Source of the DNA: Triatoma infestans
Taxonomy: Eukaryota; Arthropoda; Insecta; Hemiptera; Reduviidae
Length of the DNA: 64,000 bases
Reading direction: 5' to 3'
Assembly (NCBI GenBank): GCA_011037195.1
Contig: JAAEAF010010943.1
Span: 16,535 to 80,534, forward strand
The notes under the pieces: model-generated
The model's database searches: none
The model's input: the letters and a program-made list of their open reading frames with translations, nothing else
What the model was told of the DNA's origin: nothing
Part shown: piece after piece, positions 44,517-56,029 of the stretch
Position numbering within the stretch: the first letter of the stretch is position 1
Layout of the letters: each line of letters begins with the position of its first letter
Position numbers and translations under genes: made by a program

Positions 44517-44929
44517 TATATATATATATCAGGCCTTTTTGTCATTAAGTTTCAATAATCATATTTTGTATAAGTTTTTAAGTCCAATAAGAAAAATCCA
44601 AATTATAGTGCATTTCATATCAATTTGTATTTGCATATCAATTGCAATTAATATTCCTTTATCGTTATCTATATTTTTCAAGTAATTATATCTTTTTTTT
44701 ACTTCCAGCCTGTACTTTATTTACACCCAAAATAGGCAGATATTAGAATATTAACTTTTCCAAAACATTGGTACCTCCAGTTTATTAACCATATATTATG
44801 TTCATCAGAAGGTAGCGGCCTTGTTTGCTTTTTTGGCGAATTTGGAACACTAGTTTCTCAGAAGATCCTAATTTTAAAATTTCAATTGTATATAACCATT
44901 CATTCAGTACTAAAAGTACCTTTCGTACA

Positions 44930-45715
44930 AGAGTTAATCACCACGGCCGGGTACAAGAAATTTCATGCTCACCTTCCCTCTCATCCTAAATCCTCTAATC
45001 CTCTTGGTAGATGAGAGTTTTGAATAAATCCTGGGAGGACACGCAGGTGTGCCTCCAGGCTAAAAGATTTATCACAGGAACTAAGCAGGGGGTTTCAGAT
45101 TACCTCTTGTCCCTTAGTAGGATAGGACTGAGGACCTTGGTGGGTGTACACTCATGGGTGGCTAGCCATTTGCGTAGTATAAGGAGGACCATCGAGTCCC
45201 ATATGTGATGATGGTGTTAGGGAAACGGTGTATCACTATTTAAGTCAGTGTCCCCGTTTCGCTGGTACCAGGTTTCGTGTATTTTGGGAGGGCATCACTT
45301 TCGCGGGACTGCCTGGGAGACGTTGGAACTGAAAGATATTTTAGGATATTGTAGACAAACCGGTACACTACCGCGGGGAGATTAATTAGGAGGATGATTT
45401 GGAGGGAAATTGGGGAGGTTAAAAGCCACATAGGCTTAGGTCCCAGGCCGATAGGCACCCAGTTAATAATAACAGTAATAAATCCTCTAATACATCAGCC
45501 TTATCTTGATATCTTTCTGATAATTACACTCGTCGTCTGAGACGGCGCTGGTCATGTGATTTACTGATCGGTGGAGATCAGTACATGATTCATTTGGATA
45601 GCCACCTTCAAATGGGAGGGTAACTCCTCTCAAGTCAAGCAAGTGATAATATTCACATGTTGCAGGGGCAATTGCACCTGCAATTTGTAAATTCCAATAA
45701 AACAATTAAAAAAAA
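44930..45715 (+). mobile_element. LINE 3' end (post-RT region and tail)
   Basis: Coding texture is clear over 45011-45450: SWEDTQVCLQAKRFITGTKQ, LSRIGLRTLVGVHSWVASHL. After frame changes, a zinc-finger-like segment with ETVYHYLSQCPRF and TRFRVFWEG appears, then RMIWREIGEV. The tail has ATTTGTAAATTCCAATAAAA and an A-run (45703-45719). RNase H-type LINEs carry such a C-terminal finger; the RT is missing. The 5' edge is uncertain. Confidence 0.7.
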
Positions 45716-45719
45716 AAAA

Positions 45720-46640
45720 AATTGTAAATTACTTCGTAGTAAATTAAATTGTAACATTATTAAGAAAAGGATTGATATTATTAACGATAGGAATTTCAAA
45801 CAGATATTTTCTCAAATTTTCAATAATGTGTTTTGACAGCTTCGTTTCTTCCATTTTTCTAAAAATAGAAAACACATAAGTGTAAAAAACTTTTCAGTCA
45901 AATTTTTTTTCTTTTTTGAAGAAAAAAATAAATAAATAAGTAAACAATTAACAAAAGTGATAAATCATGTTTTGTGATGTTATCTTAAAGTTGTAAACAA
46001 TAGAAACATTAAATGGTTAGCTCGTGTTATTTGAAAACAGAGTAATAAATATTTTCACTCAATTGTAGCTTGTTTAAAATGTATAAAAAACAAAAAACAA
46101 AAAAAAATGATTTTGAAATTATTTTATATTTAAAGATTACAGCATCCAATATAATTTAAAAACGAAAAAAAATAAAGAAGGAAGTATTCAACATTATTTG
46201 ATTTTTCAAAAATACATATTCCTTGTCTTCATTAATGATGTATGAAAATAAACATCTCTTACTAGCAGCTGTTCGCTCTAGGAGCGGCCAACCCGGAAAT
46301 TTTTCCGGGGCGCCATTTTGGCTGTAAGTGTGAGAAAAATATTGATGTGTTAAATACTCTCAATTAATAGAAAATTTCACATATCGATTTTTTTCGTTCG
46401 CCAAAAAAAAATTACAATGCATAGCGTATTTATATTTATATTATGTGTCAAACTTAAAAAAAATATTTATACTATTTTGGAAAAATTAACGCAGAATTTT
46501 TGTAAAGGACGATGCTTGAACTTTGTTTGAATATGCATAATATAATTCTCTGAATAGAATAGCATTAGCATGCGAGCAAAGCACTGCTTTAGTTTGTATT
46601 TGAAGATTTTTTTTTAAGCATAGACTTGCTTAAAAAAGTA
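45720..46640. other. AT-rich sequence, no feature recognised
   Basis: A GC-richer spot at 46265-46320 contains CCGGAAATTTTTCCGGGGCG, a short palindrome, with unclear meaning. Otherwise the stretch is A- and T-rich. Confidence 0.5.
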
Positions 46641-46644
46641 TGTA

Positions 46645-47210
46645 TGTTACCGGCAAAGTATGAAATTCATCCCGAACGAGCGCCCATTTATTTTGTTTAT
46701 TTCTTTTTTTTTCCCCACACCATTCGGGCGGTCCCTGAGCTTGCGCTCACATCCGCCCAGAGAAGTTATTGACTTCAGTAAATTGTATTGATGAGCAATG
46801 ATGTATTGATCAATATCTTTGCGCCCATTTATTTTATTACATCCTGATTTTAAAATATATTTTAATAGTAATCATTTAAAAATTAAATTATTTTACTTAA
46901 AGTATCAGAAATATTGAAACGCCATTTGGAATACCATGATTTATTATATTGAAACACTACAATAGAATTTTCTCAAGTTAACAAATGAATTAATAGGAAT
47001 ATTTAAAAGAATATTTTTCAAATACACAAAATTTATCATATGAAATATAATGTGGTATCTGAGTATAAACCACGCATAGTATTAATCTGAAATCTGAATA
47101 TAAACCACGCATAGTATTAACCTGGTATCTGAGTATAAACCACGCATGGTATTATATGAAATGCCTAACCATTCTATAGAATGCCTGAATTTCATACTCT
47201 GCCGGTAACA
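46645..47210. mobile_element. MITE with TGTTACCGGCA ends
   Basis: The ends TGTTACCGGCAAAGTATGAA and near-complement TTCATACTCTGCCGGTAACA are flanked by TA (46643-46644, 47211-47212). The 566-bp interior is non-coding and contains three 35-bp tandem units around GTATAAACCACGCAT (47064, 47099, 47134). I cannot assign the superfamily. Confidence 0.75.
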
Positions 47211-47212
47211 TA

Positions 47213-48420
47213 TATATACTCTAAGAGGCGGCAATTTGTCTTCTTTTTTTGGGGGCTTCGTAACCGCTTGAGGGAGCGCTGCTTACTGGTATAAGAAGTA
47301 TTCTGTTATTGTCAAATTGACTTTACAGCTGTAATACCTGTTTTTAGGTCCCTAGAGTTCGTTTTTAGACATTTTTTTTTTAGTTTGAAATTATGTTTTT
47401 TATATGTGCAATGTGTATTGATGGCTGTGTAGTGGAATCGTTTATTGTGATTCCTGAGGTATGTAGTAGATGTCTTGAAGAGGGCGGAAGTTAGTTTAGA
47501 GATTTTTGGAAGTTAGTGCTCGAATTATTAACACGGAATTTATAAAAAATAGACTGTATTTGTACAATAATTTAAACGTGAGTAATGGTAACTATTAACA
47601 AGAAATACTTAGAAATAAATAGGAGATAAATAACTAATAATTTAGAATGATTAAAATAAATGAACTGAGATGCACAACTAAGGAAATAGTATAAATAAAA
47701 ACTGTATAGGGACGCGGAACTGCTGCTCGTATAATGATCTTGAAGACGTACTGAAGTATAATCATTCCTTCTTCCAATGGGGCGAAGTTTATATCAGTGT
47801 TAGCAACACTCACACCAAGACATCTGTCCTAGTGTGCAACCTTGGTTAGTTCGGTGACCAGCGATTTAGGTCAGTGGCCAGCTTATCGGTGCTTGCTTTG
47901 ATGTAAAGTATTGACCCTTGGTTTTGTTTGTTTGGCCGCGGCCTTGTCTAGAAGACAGCGGCCGGCTAGGCCACTAGTTATAAATTATTCTTTCTTTGTT
48001 ATGTGTTGTGAAGGTTTGACATTGCTATGACCTTGCCATGTCATTACAACTGGTTCACAATATGGACTGGCTTCGGATTTTCTCCCCACTATTCCCGATG
48101 TCTTCATAAACAGTGTGTCATTTGGCATAGCGTTAGTTTATCACTCGAATATGTGTTTAAACCTGACCTAGCATTATACCTCAGTTTGTCTTATACCTCA
48201 TTGTTTATCAAAACATTTTGATGGGTGAATATCTAAAAACCAGTCCAAGGATAAAAACAATCACTCATTAAATAGTATAAATAGTATACCTCAAAAAAAT
48301 TTAAAAAATTGAACAGAAAAGCTCAACTTAAATATTCAATCAAAATCCCAAACTGGAAATACGTATTATTCAGATATTAATAATTTTTCAGATTATAAAA
48401 GTGATTTGTTGGACCGTTGG
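47213..48420. other. Unassigned sequence
   Basis: 47700-48050 is less AT-rich, with GCGGCCTTGTCTAGAAGACA and GGCCGGCTAGGCCAC, but holds no readable frame longer than about 60 residues. No transposon end was found. Confidence 0.4.
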
Positions 48421-48424
48421 ATGA

Positions 48425-49986
48425 ATTATGTTATGAAGAAATTTGGTGAGGATCGGGTCAAGAAAGAAACATTCAATTATGCCAAAAGTTTCGACAGAGT
48501 TTCCTGTCTTTATCAAGGCTTTAATATATATAGATAGTCGTGAAGATGTGGAGAAAGAATTTTTAAAACATATACATTTGTTACATCGCAGAAAAATAAA
48601 AATGGGAAAATTAAAAGTTACTAATTCGCTTGACTCCAATCATCTACAGAAAATTATTTTCTACATTTTTTTGTAGATGATTTGAGTCAAGTAAGTTTTA
48701 ACATTTTTAATTTTTCTTTTTTTATGTTTCTGCGATATAATAACAAATGTGTATCTTTTAAAAAATTCTTTCTCCATTTCTTCACGACTATCTGTAATAT
48801 ATTAAAGCCAAAACTCCAAGTTTTTAACAGTGTTTCGCAGGCTGTCGTGTGTTTCGGATGTCAGATTTGGGGCTTTCAAGCTTATGACTGTTTGGAAAAA
48901 TTCCAACGTTTTTTTCTTAAAAAGTTGTTTGCTTTGACTTCTTGTACCCCCAATTATATGTTGATCATTGAGACTGCTTTGGGCTCTATTCATTCCTTCA
49001 CTCTGAGGCTGCATATTAAATACTGTCTTAAGGTCCTGTCGATGGATGATTTTCGCCTTCCTAAGATCACCGCTCTTCAAATAATAATAAAAAACATATT
49101 CTGGTTTAAACACTGGCTCACCCTATCTTGTCTTCACAGTTCAAATTTCTCCGGCTCCCTCGAAAGTCTTCCTAATTGGGATTGTCGCTCTGTCTGCTCT
49201 TTTATCTAAAATTGAGGCCACTCGCCTTGGGGAGGCTGTGAATCGTGCAACAATTTCTGATCGTTTTCTTCTTTACAGAGTGTTGATTTCTGACCATAGA
49301 GATTTGACTACTTATGTCTTTTTTTAATGACTTAGAATTTCGTGATCTTCGTTGGTTTTTCAAACTTAGGGGAGAGTTACTTTTCCTAAATTATAGACCA
49401 TGGTTACAAAGAGACCCAGATGTTGAGAAGTGCTCTCTTTGTAATTCTAATGCCCGAGAAGACTTGTACCATTTTTTGGGTGAGTGTCCTCTTCTTTCAG
49501 AACTTAGATGTCTGTATTTTGGTAAAGGCTTTCTTAACAGATGCGAAATTATAAATTATTTAACTGACAAGGTTTCATGCTGCACCTTGATTTCATATGC
49601 TCGCCATGCCTGGAGAATAAGTTATGAATGGATTTCAGATCTTCCTTAGTAATTTTTATTTTTTATATTTTCTTATAGCAGTTCATTTAAAATACTCTTA
49701 CTGTTCGGTTTTGGATTTTGATTTAGTTTATTAGCATTTATTTTTTTGTGTAATTATTCTTGTTCTTTTCGTTCATTAATTCAAGTAATATACTTTTATT
49801 TATTATATTTTTCAAGTAATACTATCAGTACTTTTTTCTTTCATTTTCTTTTGTAAATCATATAGTAAAACTCTGGCAGACGGCTATTGCCATGCTATTT
49901 AATACTTTGTTTATTTTTCAGTTTTCACATGTTCTATTTTCTTATTTATATTTCTTTTCTTTTGTTATTTGTACTTTTTCAAAATA

Positions 49987-50053
<67 letters not shown>

Positions 50054-50165
50054 ATATATTAAAGCCATGATAAAGACAGGAAACCCTGTCGAAACATTGG
50101 CATAATTGAATTGAATGTTTTCTTTCTTGACCGATCTTCACCAAATTTTGTTCATAACATTTTTC
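48425..50165. mobile_element. Foldback element (family P4) split by a LINE
   Basis: The left arm 48425-48660 is the reverse complement of the right arm 48661-48809 plus 50067-50165, the right arm being interrupted by a LINE. Removing the LINE restores a palindrome of about 480 bp. The arms carry a degenerate hammerhead-like segment: a TTGATAAA/ATGATAAA box, a GACAG/CTGTC hairpin, GAAAC and a GGC that pairs with GCC, at 48480-48520 (minus) and 50062-50104 (plus). Confidence 0.85.
48810..50051 (+). mobile_element. 5'-truncated LINE with (TTA)n tail and 15-bp duplication
   Basis: The direct repeat TAATATATTAAAGCC lies at 48795-48809 and 50052-50066. Coding remnants after the RT are FGCQIWGFQAYDCLEKFQRF, FLKKLFALTSCTPNYMLIIE, LRLHIKYCLKVLSMDDFRLP, and a C-terminal finger-like CSLCNSNAREDLYHFLGECP ending in a stop at 49648. 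Two frameshifts lie between 49200 and 49314. It ends in a long ATT run (49989-50051). The clade is unassigned. Confidence 0.85.
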
Positions 50166-50169
50166 AGGA

Positions 50170-50720
50170 TTATATTTGCGGATTTTCTTCAAGAAATATA
50201 CCAAGGATTTTCTTAAAAATTCTTTTGGGGGGGGAATATTGTTTTTGGAAGACTTTTCTTATAATAGTGCCAAATGTGTTTTGCTCAAATTCCTACTAGT
50301 TTGAAGAAAAATCTGGTGACTAGAAGTTGCTAATGACTTTTTACAGAAGTTTTATTTGACAGTTTTTCGCTATTTTCTCATAAACAGTTCCAACGATTTA
50401 TTTTAAACTTTGTATACTATTTACACTTAGATATACCTATCACTTTTATTGAAAACAATTTCCGGTTAATCGCTTATGAAATTTTACAGAATACGTTTTT
50501 TTTGTAGTTTTTTTTGGGGGGGGGTGAATTTTTGTCGAAAACTGTTGCAAAGATTTTCTTAAAAAATTGTGACTGCTTACTGTTTTAGATAGAAACTTAG
50601 ATATTACTTTTATTTGATACATTTTTCTGGAAAAAAAAAAAATTCAGAGGGTTATTGGGGGGGGGGAGGGTTCTGGCAGTTAGTTTAAAAATTTAACTTT
50701 GTACAAGCTTGGTGGGTTTT
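50170..50720 (+). repeat. Abundant repeat family, several degenerate units
   Basis: Unit phrases recur at about 50385, 50540 and 50600 (CAACGATTTATTTTAAACTT, GCAAAGATTTTCTTAAAA), with G-runs at 50227, 50512 and 50658 in the G-rich part of the unit. Confidence 0.6.
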
Positions 50721-51770
50721 CTTATACAGCGCTTCATATAAGGCTGTTCAGGTAAACAAGTAAAATCCTTAACACCGACTTTATTATGGTCAGCACAATT
50801 ATAGATTTAACTTTACCATTTTAAAGTAAATTTCTTGATTCAATTTTGTATTAATTAGAATAAGTGAATGTGTAGTGTGAAAGTTTTAATACCAGATTCT
50901 TATAATAATATTTTGTAACAATTCTTAGCAATATTTGATTCACTAGTCTCTCTGATGTTGTTTAAATTTTGGAATATAATTAGTGCATTGTTAAATTGTC
51001 CAAATTTATTAATAAAGTATAGGATTTAATTAATTATTAATATAAAGTTTTAATAAATCAATATAATAATCTAAAATAAACTCAAAATAAAGTAAATTTT
51101 AGCAGTCGACTTTTTTTCTTCTTTTTTTTCATTTAAAGTAATAAATTACCAATAAGGTTGGAAGTTAAAACATATTTCAGAAAGTATATAATTGTAATTT
51201 ATTAAAAAGAGAGAAACCTGCAATTTAATACTTATTTTTTTTTTAGAATATATGGTATATGACTGTTTATGTGGCGCAGTAATGTGGACTGTACTGTGGG
51301 TTAAATATGGTTCCAGAACCATACTAGGAAAGTTGGATATATGTGTTATATATATATATATACTAGATGGCGTTATGGATTTATTTTTCTTTCTTTCTTT
51401 GAAGTTTATTTATATATATAATTTAAAGTTGTTGGTCAAGTTAAAAATAATTTATCTTATCGTACCTTTGAATTATTAATTAAAAATAAATTCTGTAACG
51501 ATTTAAATTATTATGAATACAATGAATTAAAAAGAAAAAAAAAATAGTGGCTCATTCTTGCGGTAAAAAACAAAACAAGATATTTAGCGGAATATAAGCT
51601 TTTACTTGAGGCTTAAAATAAAAATCTATTTGTGAAACTTATCTCAATTTTTTTTTTGTCAATGGGAATCTAAATTTAATAAAATGACTTTTTTGAGGTA
51701 AATATAATCTCCCTTCCTCCTCGCCTATCTCGTAAAAAAAGTTTCAAGCAAAACAAATAAGTCTCTGTAT
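50721..51770. other. AT-rich sequence, no feature recognised
   Basis: Poly-T and (TA)n patches, for example 51345-51362. The frame at 51252 is low-complexity. Confidence 0.55.
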
Positions 51771-51967
51771 TCAAAGTAAGTCTAAGAAATATAATGAAAC
51801 CTGTCAGTGTTTTTATGAAGAAAACTGCAAAAAAAAAAAACTGTTCAGTAAAAACGCATTTCCGGTCAACCGTTTTTTTTTTCATACTCAGAATTGTTGA
51901 CAGTATAACTTAATCGGTAATTAATATTAAATAGATGATAGAATTTTATAATCAAGCCAACCACATA
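51771..51967 (-). repeat. Abundant repeat unit
   Basis: TATAATGAAACCTGTCAG, AAACTGTTCAGTAAAAACGC and TTTCCGGTCAACCG match the unit in the same orientation as 16595. Confidence 0.55.
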
Positions 51968-52052
51968 TAACAGAAGTATCTGTTGGTTAGCTGATCGGCC
52001 AGAGGGTATCATAACAAAACACAAAAAAAATGTTTATGTGTTTTTTATTAGT

Positions 52053-52095
52053 AACCCGACGTTTCGACAAACATTGTTTGTCTTCTTCAGGGGCT
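52053..52095 (-). ncRNA. Hammerhead ribozyme motif, all core residues present (HH-a)
   Basis: On the minus strand: stem I AGCCC, core CTGAAGA (52084-52090), stem II GACAAAC/GTTTGTC with a 3-nt loop, GAAAC (52061-52065), then GTC (52058-52060) and stem I GGGTT. All residues needed in a type I hammerhead are there: CUGANGA, GAA, an A-U first pair of helix III, and a GUC cleavage triplet. Helix III is only ACGU with no loop, so one molecule alone should be weak; two copies could pair. Confidence 0.75.
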
Positions 52096-52222
52096 ATCTA
52101 TAAAGGAAAAAAATATACATAAAAATCTAGATGTTTTTGGTGTTCGTTACGACCGTTGTATTCTATGTTGAAAATGGATTTTGTGGTTCGATCAAACAAA
52201 AAAAACTCTTTTTTAAATTTCT

Positions 52223-52259
52223 ACCGACGTTTCGGCAAATTTATTGCCTTCTTCAGGGT
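52223..52259 (-). ncRNA. Hammerhead ribozyme motif, all core residues present (HH-b)
   Basis: On the minus strand: ACC, CTGAAGA (52250-52256), stem II GGCAA/TTGCC around a short A/T loop, GAAAC (52229-52233), GTC (52226-52228), GGT. The stem I core is 3 bp with possible extension through internal loops. It lies 168 nt upstream of HH-a on the same strand, so a minus-strand transcript would hold two cores in tandem. Confidence 0.75.
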
Positions 52260-53318
52260 CTGTACAAAGGTTGAAATACATATCAAAAATAGGACCAACA
52301 GAAAATATGAACTTAAACTAAATATTTCCAGAATAAAAATTTTAAACTAAACAATATAAAATAAACTAAGTACAAAATATGATATGTATAGAGTACAATT
52401 AAATTTATTTTAAATTATTGTAGACAGATTAATATTAAACTAAATCGCAACTATTAATTAATACTAATAAAAAAATAAACATAAAATAAAAAAATATAAT
52501 AAAATATATATATATATGTGTGGCATATATGAGTACAGTATGAAAATAACTTAGGAAATGTACTTACAAAAATTTTTAGTGAGAATTCCAGGAGTAATTA
52601 ATAATCTAGTATAACCTGTGACATATCATCACCAAGTGTTACGGACATTGGATGGGTCAAGGGGGCTAAACCGTGGGAAAACCGTTCTTAGTCTGTATGT
52701 TGTTTTGGAAATTCCAGGAGATTGTTATAGCTGAGGGATAGGTTTTTGGTGTTTGTTCTAAATTCTGAAAGATAAATTTTCTATTAATTTTAGAACAGAC
52801 ATCAAAAACCTATCCCTCAGCTATAACAATCTCCTGGAATTTCCAAAACAACATACAGACTAAGACACGGTTTTCCCATCCCCTCTCCTAGCCCTTTATA
52901 AACCTTGACCCATCCAATGTCCGTAACACTTGGTGATGATATGTCACAGGTTATACTAGATTATTAATTACTACTGGAATTCTCACTAAAAATTTTTGTA
53001 AGTACATTTCCTAAGTTATTTTCATACTGTACTCATATACGCCACACACATATATATATATATATTTTATTTATTTTTTTATTTTATGTTTATTTTTTTA
53101 TTAGTTGCGATTTAGTTTAATATTGATCTGCGATTTAGTTTAATATTGATCTGTCTACAATAATTTAAAATAAATTTAATTGTACTCTGTATATATCATA
53201 TTTTGTACTTAGTTTATTTTATATTGTTTAGTTTAAAATTTTTATTTTGGAAATATTTAGTTTAAGTTCATATTTTCTGTTGGTCCTATTTTTTATATGT
53301 ATTTCAACCTTTGTACAG

Positions 53319-53355
53319 ACCCTGAAGAAGGCAATAAATTTGCCCAAACGTCGGT
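53319..53355 (+). ncRNA. Hammerhead-like motif, one core change (HH-c)
   Basis: This is the inverted counterpart of HH-b: ACC, CTGAAGA (53322-53328), GGCAA/TTGCC hairpin, then CAAAC instead of GAAAC (53345-53349), then GTC and GGT. The change at the G12 position should abolish cleavage. Confidence 0.7.
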
Positions 53356-53854
53356 AGAAATTTAAAAAAGAGTTCTTTTGTTTGACCAAACCTCAAAATC
53401 CATTTTCAACATAAAAATTTAGCTTACATTAACAGAACAAAAACAAAAATTATCGCAATAGAACAATAAAAAAAAGTTGTAATGGAAAACTAACTAAACC
53501 AAATTCAAAAGCTAAATACAGATAGTGTAGAAAAATACATTGTTCCACAATTCCTAATGGTACTTCCTCCCACCACCACCACTACTTTCCCCCGGTGTTC
53601 CTTCTCAACCTTTCAGTGGTAGTACACTCATAACCACAGTAATAATTGAACATGTAGTGATAGGGCATACAAATTTTCCATTCTAAGGTCTGTAATATTT
53701 CCATAATTTTTCTACACTATCTGTATTTACCTTTTGAATTTAGTTTAGTTAGTTTGCCATTACAACTTTTTTTTATTGTTCTATTGTCATAATTTTTGTT
53801 TTTGTTCTGTTAATGTAAGCTAGATTTTTATGTATATTTTTTTCCTTTATAGAT

Positions 53855-53897
53855 AGCCCCTGAAGAAGACAAACAATGTTTGTCGAAACGTCGGGTT
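53855..53897 (+). ncRNA. Hammerhead ribozyme motif, all core residues present (HH-d)
   Basis: This is the inverted counterpart of HH-a: AGCCC (53855-53859), CTGAAGA (53860-53866), GACAAAC/GTTTGTC hairpin (53868-53884), GAAAC (53885-53889), GTC (53890-53892), GGGTT (53893-53897). The stem, core and cleavage triplet are identical to HH-a. Confidence 0.75.
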
Positions 53898-53983
53898 ACT
53901 AATAAAAAACACATAAAAATTTTTTTTGTGTTTTCTTATGATACCCTCTGGCGGCCGATCAGCCAACCAACAGATACTTCTGA

Positions 53984-54839
53984 TTATTAGTTATTGCATT
54001 CTAAAAATTAAGTTTTGCGCTGGTACCTAAATATTTTAGAAACGTTGAACTGTAGGTATGCCCAAAAAATCTGCTGGACCAAAAAATTACAGTCCACAAT
54101 AGTCAGTTGCCCAAACTTAAAATCTCCTATCCCCTAAATTTTAGGCATATACCAGAATTATTTAACTACAATAGATCAAAACCATCTAATTCAACAATCC
54201 TACTTTCAGTCCTTATTAACGTTTAATTTTTAGTTCTGACTTTACACTGACAGCTATATACTGACCACTTTTCCAACCTACACAAGATTTAATAAATACA
54301 GCTACGCAGTTCAAGTAAATATTTCATTAAAATAACTGACAAGGGCACAATATACTAAAACATTTACGCCTCTAGGTCCCTACAAAATGTAGACCTAAAA
54401 CATTATCTTCGTGCCATGCCCTATGTACTAATAAACCCCTTGAGGGAATATCACAAATTTAATAATGAGACAAATTGGATGGAGAAGCTGTTCAATCCAA
54501 AAGAATTGAAACTGCCTTAAAAATTAATTTGTACATACGTATTTAATGTGCTCAGATTAAGAAATCTCCTTTATAATGATCTCAATAATAATTAATACAA
54601 TAAATTAAATTAATAATAAACAAAATAAAATAATAAATATAACAAAAAAATAAATAAATTGTTAATCTTATATATACAGTTATCAACTACTAATATTTCA
54701 ATCCAAGATGTTTTGCAAAGTAATTTCAAACTTAATTTTAATTTTTTTATAATTTTTTTTATTTTGTTGAAATTTACAACTGTAACAATAGTTACAACTA
54801 GTAAATATAGTGATAGCTAATACAATAACAGGAAGTTTA
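53984..54839. other. AT-rich sequence, no feature recognised
   Basis: No coding frame or transposon terminus is evident. A-rich text at 54590-54660 may belong to the LINE at 54840 on the minus strand. Confidence 0.5.
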
Positions 54840-55445
54840 GATTGGAGAAGGCACCCAGTGGTGGTTGGATTAATTTTGATTCGCCATTTAACTAACCTGG
54901 TCTGTTGTTGGTCGAGGTACCCCTGACAGCAATAACAGGATCGATATGAGGGTTACAGTATTGCGGTATCGTCCGCAAAGGTAGATATGTTGATATTTGG
55001 ATACTGTGGAATATCTGCTGTGTACAAGGTGTACAGGAGTGGTCCGAGTATACTGCCTTGGGAAACACCAGCTCTACTCAACTGTATACAGCATTCTGCT
55101 GTTCCACAGCTTACCCTGAAATATCTGTCTTGCAGATATGATTTTAGGATAAGGTAGTAAGTATGAGGAAGGATATCCCACAGCTTACACAGCAAACCCT
55201 CGTGCCATACTCTGTCAAACGCCTGAGCGACATCTAGGAAAATACTCAGGCAATATTGCTTCCGCTCGTGGGAGATGGCAATAGCGTCCACAACTCTAAG
55301 AACCTGATGGATAGCAGAATGATGTCTCCGAAATCCAAACTGATGATCCGGAATTATATTTTATTGTAGGACTAGAGGATACAGTGTTTTAAGTAGAAGT
55401 TTTTCGAGAAGTTTGGAAGCAAGCTGATCGGTCTGTAGGAAATAA
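54840..55445 (-). pseudogene. Jockey-type LINE reverse transcriptase fragment
   Basis: In the order of the minus strand: LLEKLLLKTLYPLVLQ and DHQFGFRRHHSAIHQVLRVV (fingers), FLDVAQAFDRVWHEGLLCKL (first catalytic Asp of the palm), AGVSQGSILGPLLYTLYTAD, and NISTFADDTAIL (catalytic FADD at about 54955-54970). After a frameshift at about 54955, VKWRIKINPT-like text follows to 54860. The motifs are those of Jockey-clade ORF2. A stop near 55365 and the frameshift inactivate it. Endonuclease and C-terminal parts are missing. Confidence 0.88.
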
Positions 55446-55688
55446 TATTGGTGGCAGTTTTCATTGGTTTTTGCATATCATTTTTGATAACGGAAAATTT
55501 CCATAGGATGGGCTATCAAAAAATTAAATATCTAATTATAATTCAAAAGTTTATATTGTTTTTACTTTACAAGCATGATGTATCATTTATGCTCTATTTT
55601 ACGTGTATATATTGTATGTACTATAGGTTGATTTTTTTGGAATTATACTTCATTGAAAAATTTTGTCTGGGGCTTGTCCCATAGACAA

Positions 55689-56000
55689 TGTAATGGCAAG
55701 AGAGATAATTAAGAGAGAGAAGACAGACCCTCTCTGGTACTCTCTGACTTAAGCAGGCTAGAGTGGGAGGACCTGTATATAAACCGGTGAGAATCTACCT
55801 AAGAGGACATCTATAAATCTATCTATCAGATTCAACCAAACATCGCATCGTGTCATATCTCTACTCCCACCTTTTATTCCATAAAATCATTACAAGTCCA
55901 GTGCGGTTAGTGTAAACTTGTAGCATATCAACATGTTTATCTACATTATCTCTCGTTTAATTAATCAAACCTAATTTCTCTCCTCATCAACTCCATTATA
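55689..56000 (+). mobile_element. Solo LTR (copy 2)
   Basis: It starts TGTAATGGCA and ends CCATTATA, with GACAA (55684-55688) and GATAA (56001-56005) as a likely 5-bp duplication with one change. Shared text with 32460-32783 includes AGGCTAGAGTGGGAG-like, GAGAATCTA and CCTAATTTCTCTCCTCATCA. A TATA box-like TGTATATAAACC is at 55771. No internal retrotransposon sequence follows. Confidence 0.8.
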
Positions 56001-56029
56001 GATAATAAATAAATTGAATTACGCTCTTA

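Larger units (their letters stand above)
51968..53983. mobile_element. Nested foldback element (family P3) with four hammerhead motifs
   Basis: Outer arms start CAGAAGTATCTGTTGGTTAG and end in the near-complement CCAACCAACAGATACTTCTG. Arms pair about 51968-52130 with 53815-53983 and 52170-52770 with 52790-53400. The right arm has an extra piece (53410-53815), itself an inverted repeat (53425-53530 against 53690-53815). The left arm carries two ribozyme cores on the minus strand, the right arm two on the plus strand. No reverse transcriptase is present. The structure resembles inverted pseudo-LTR fragments of Penelope-like elements, by inference. Confidence 0.85.

Noticed and set aside
47053..47155. 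CRISPR-like array
   Set aside because: Contiguous 35-bp tandem units with no unique spacers in a eukaryotic MITE.
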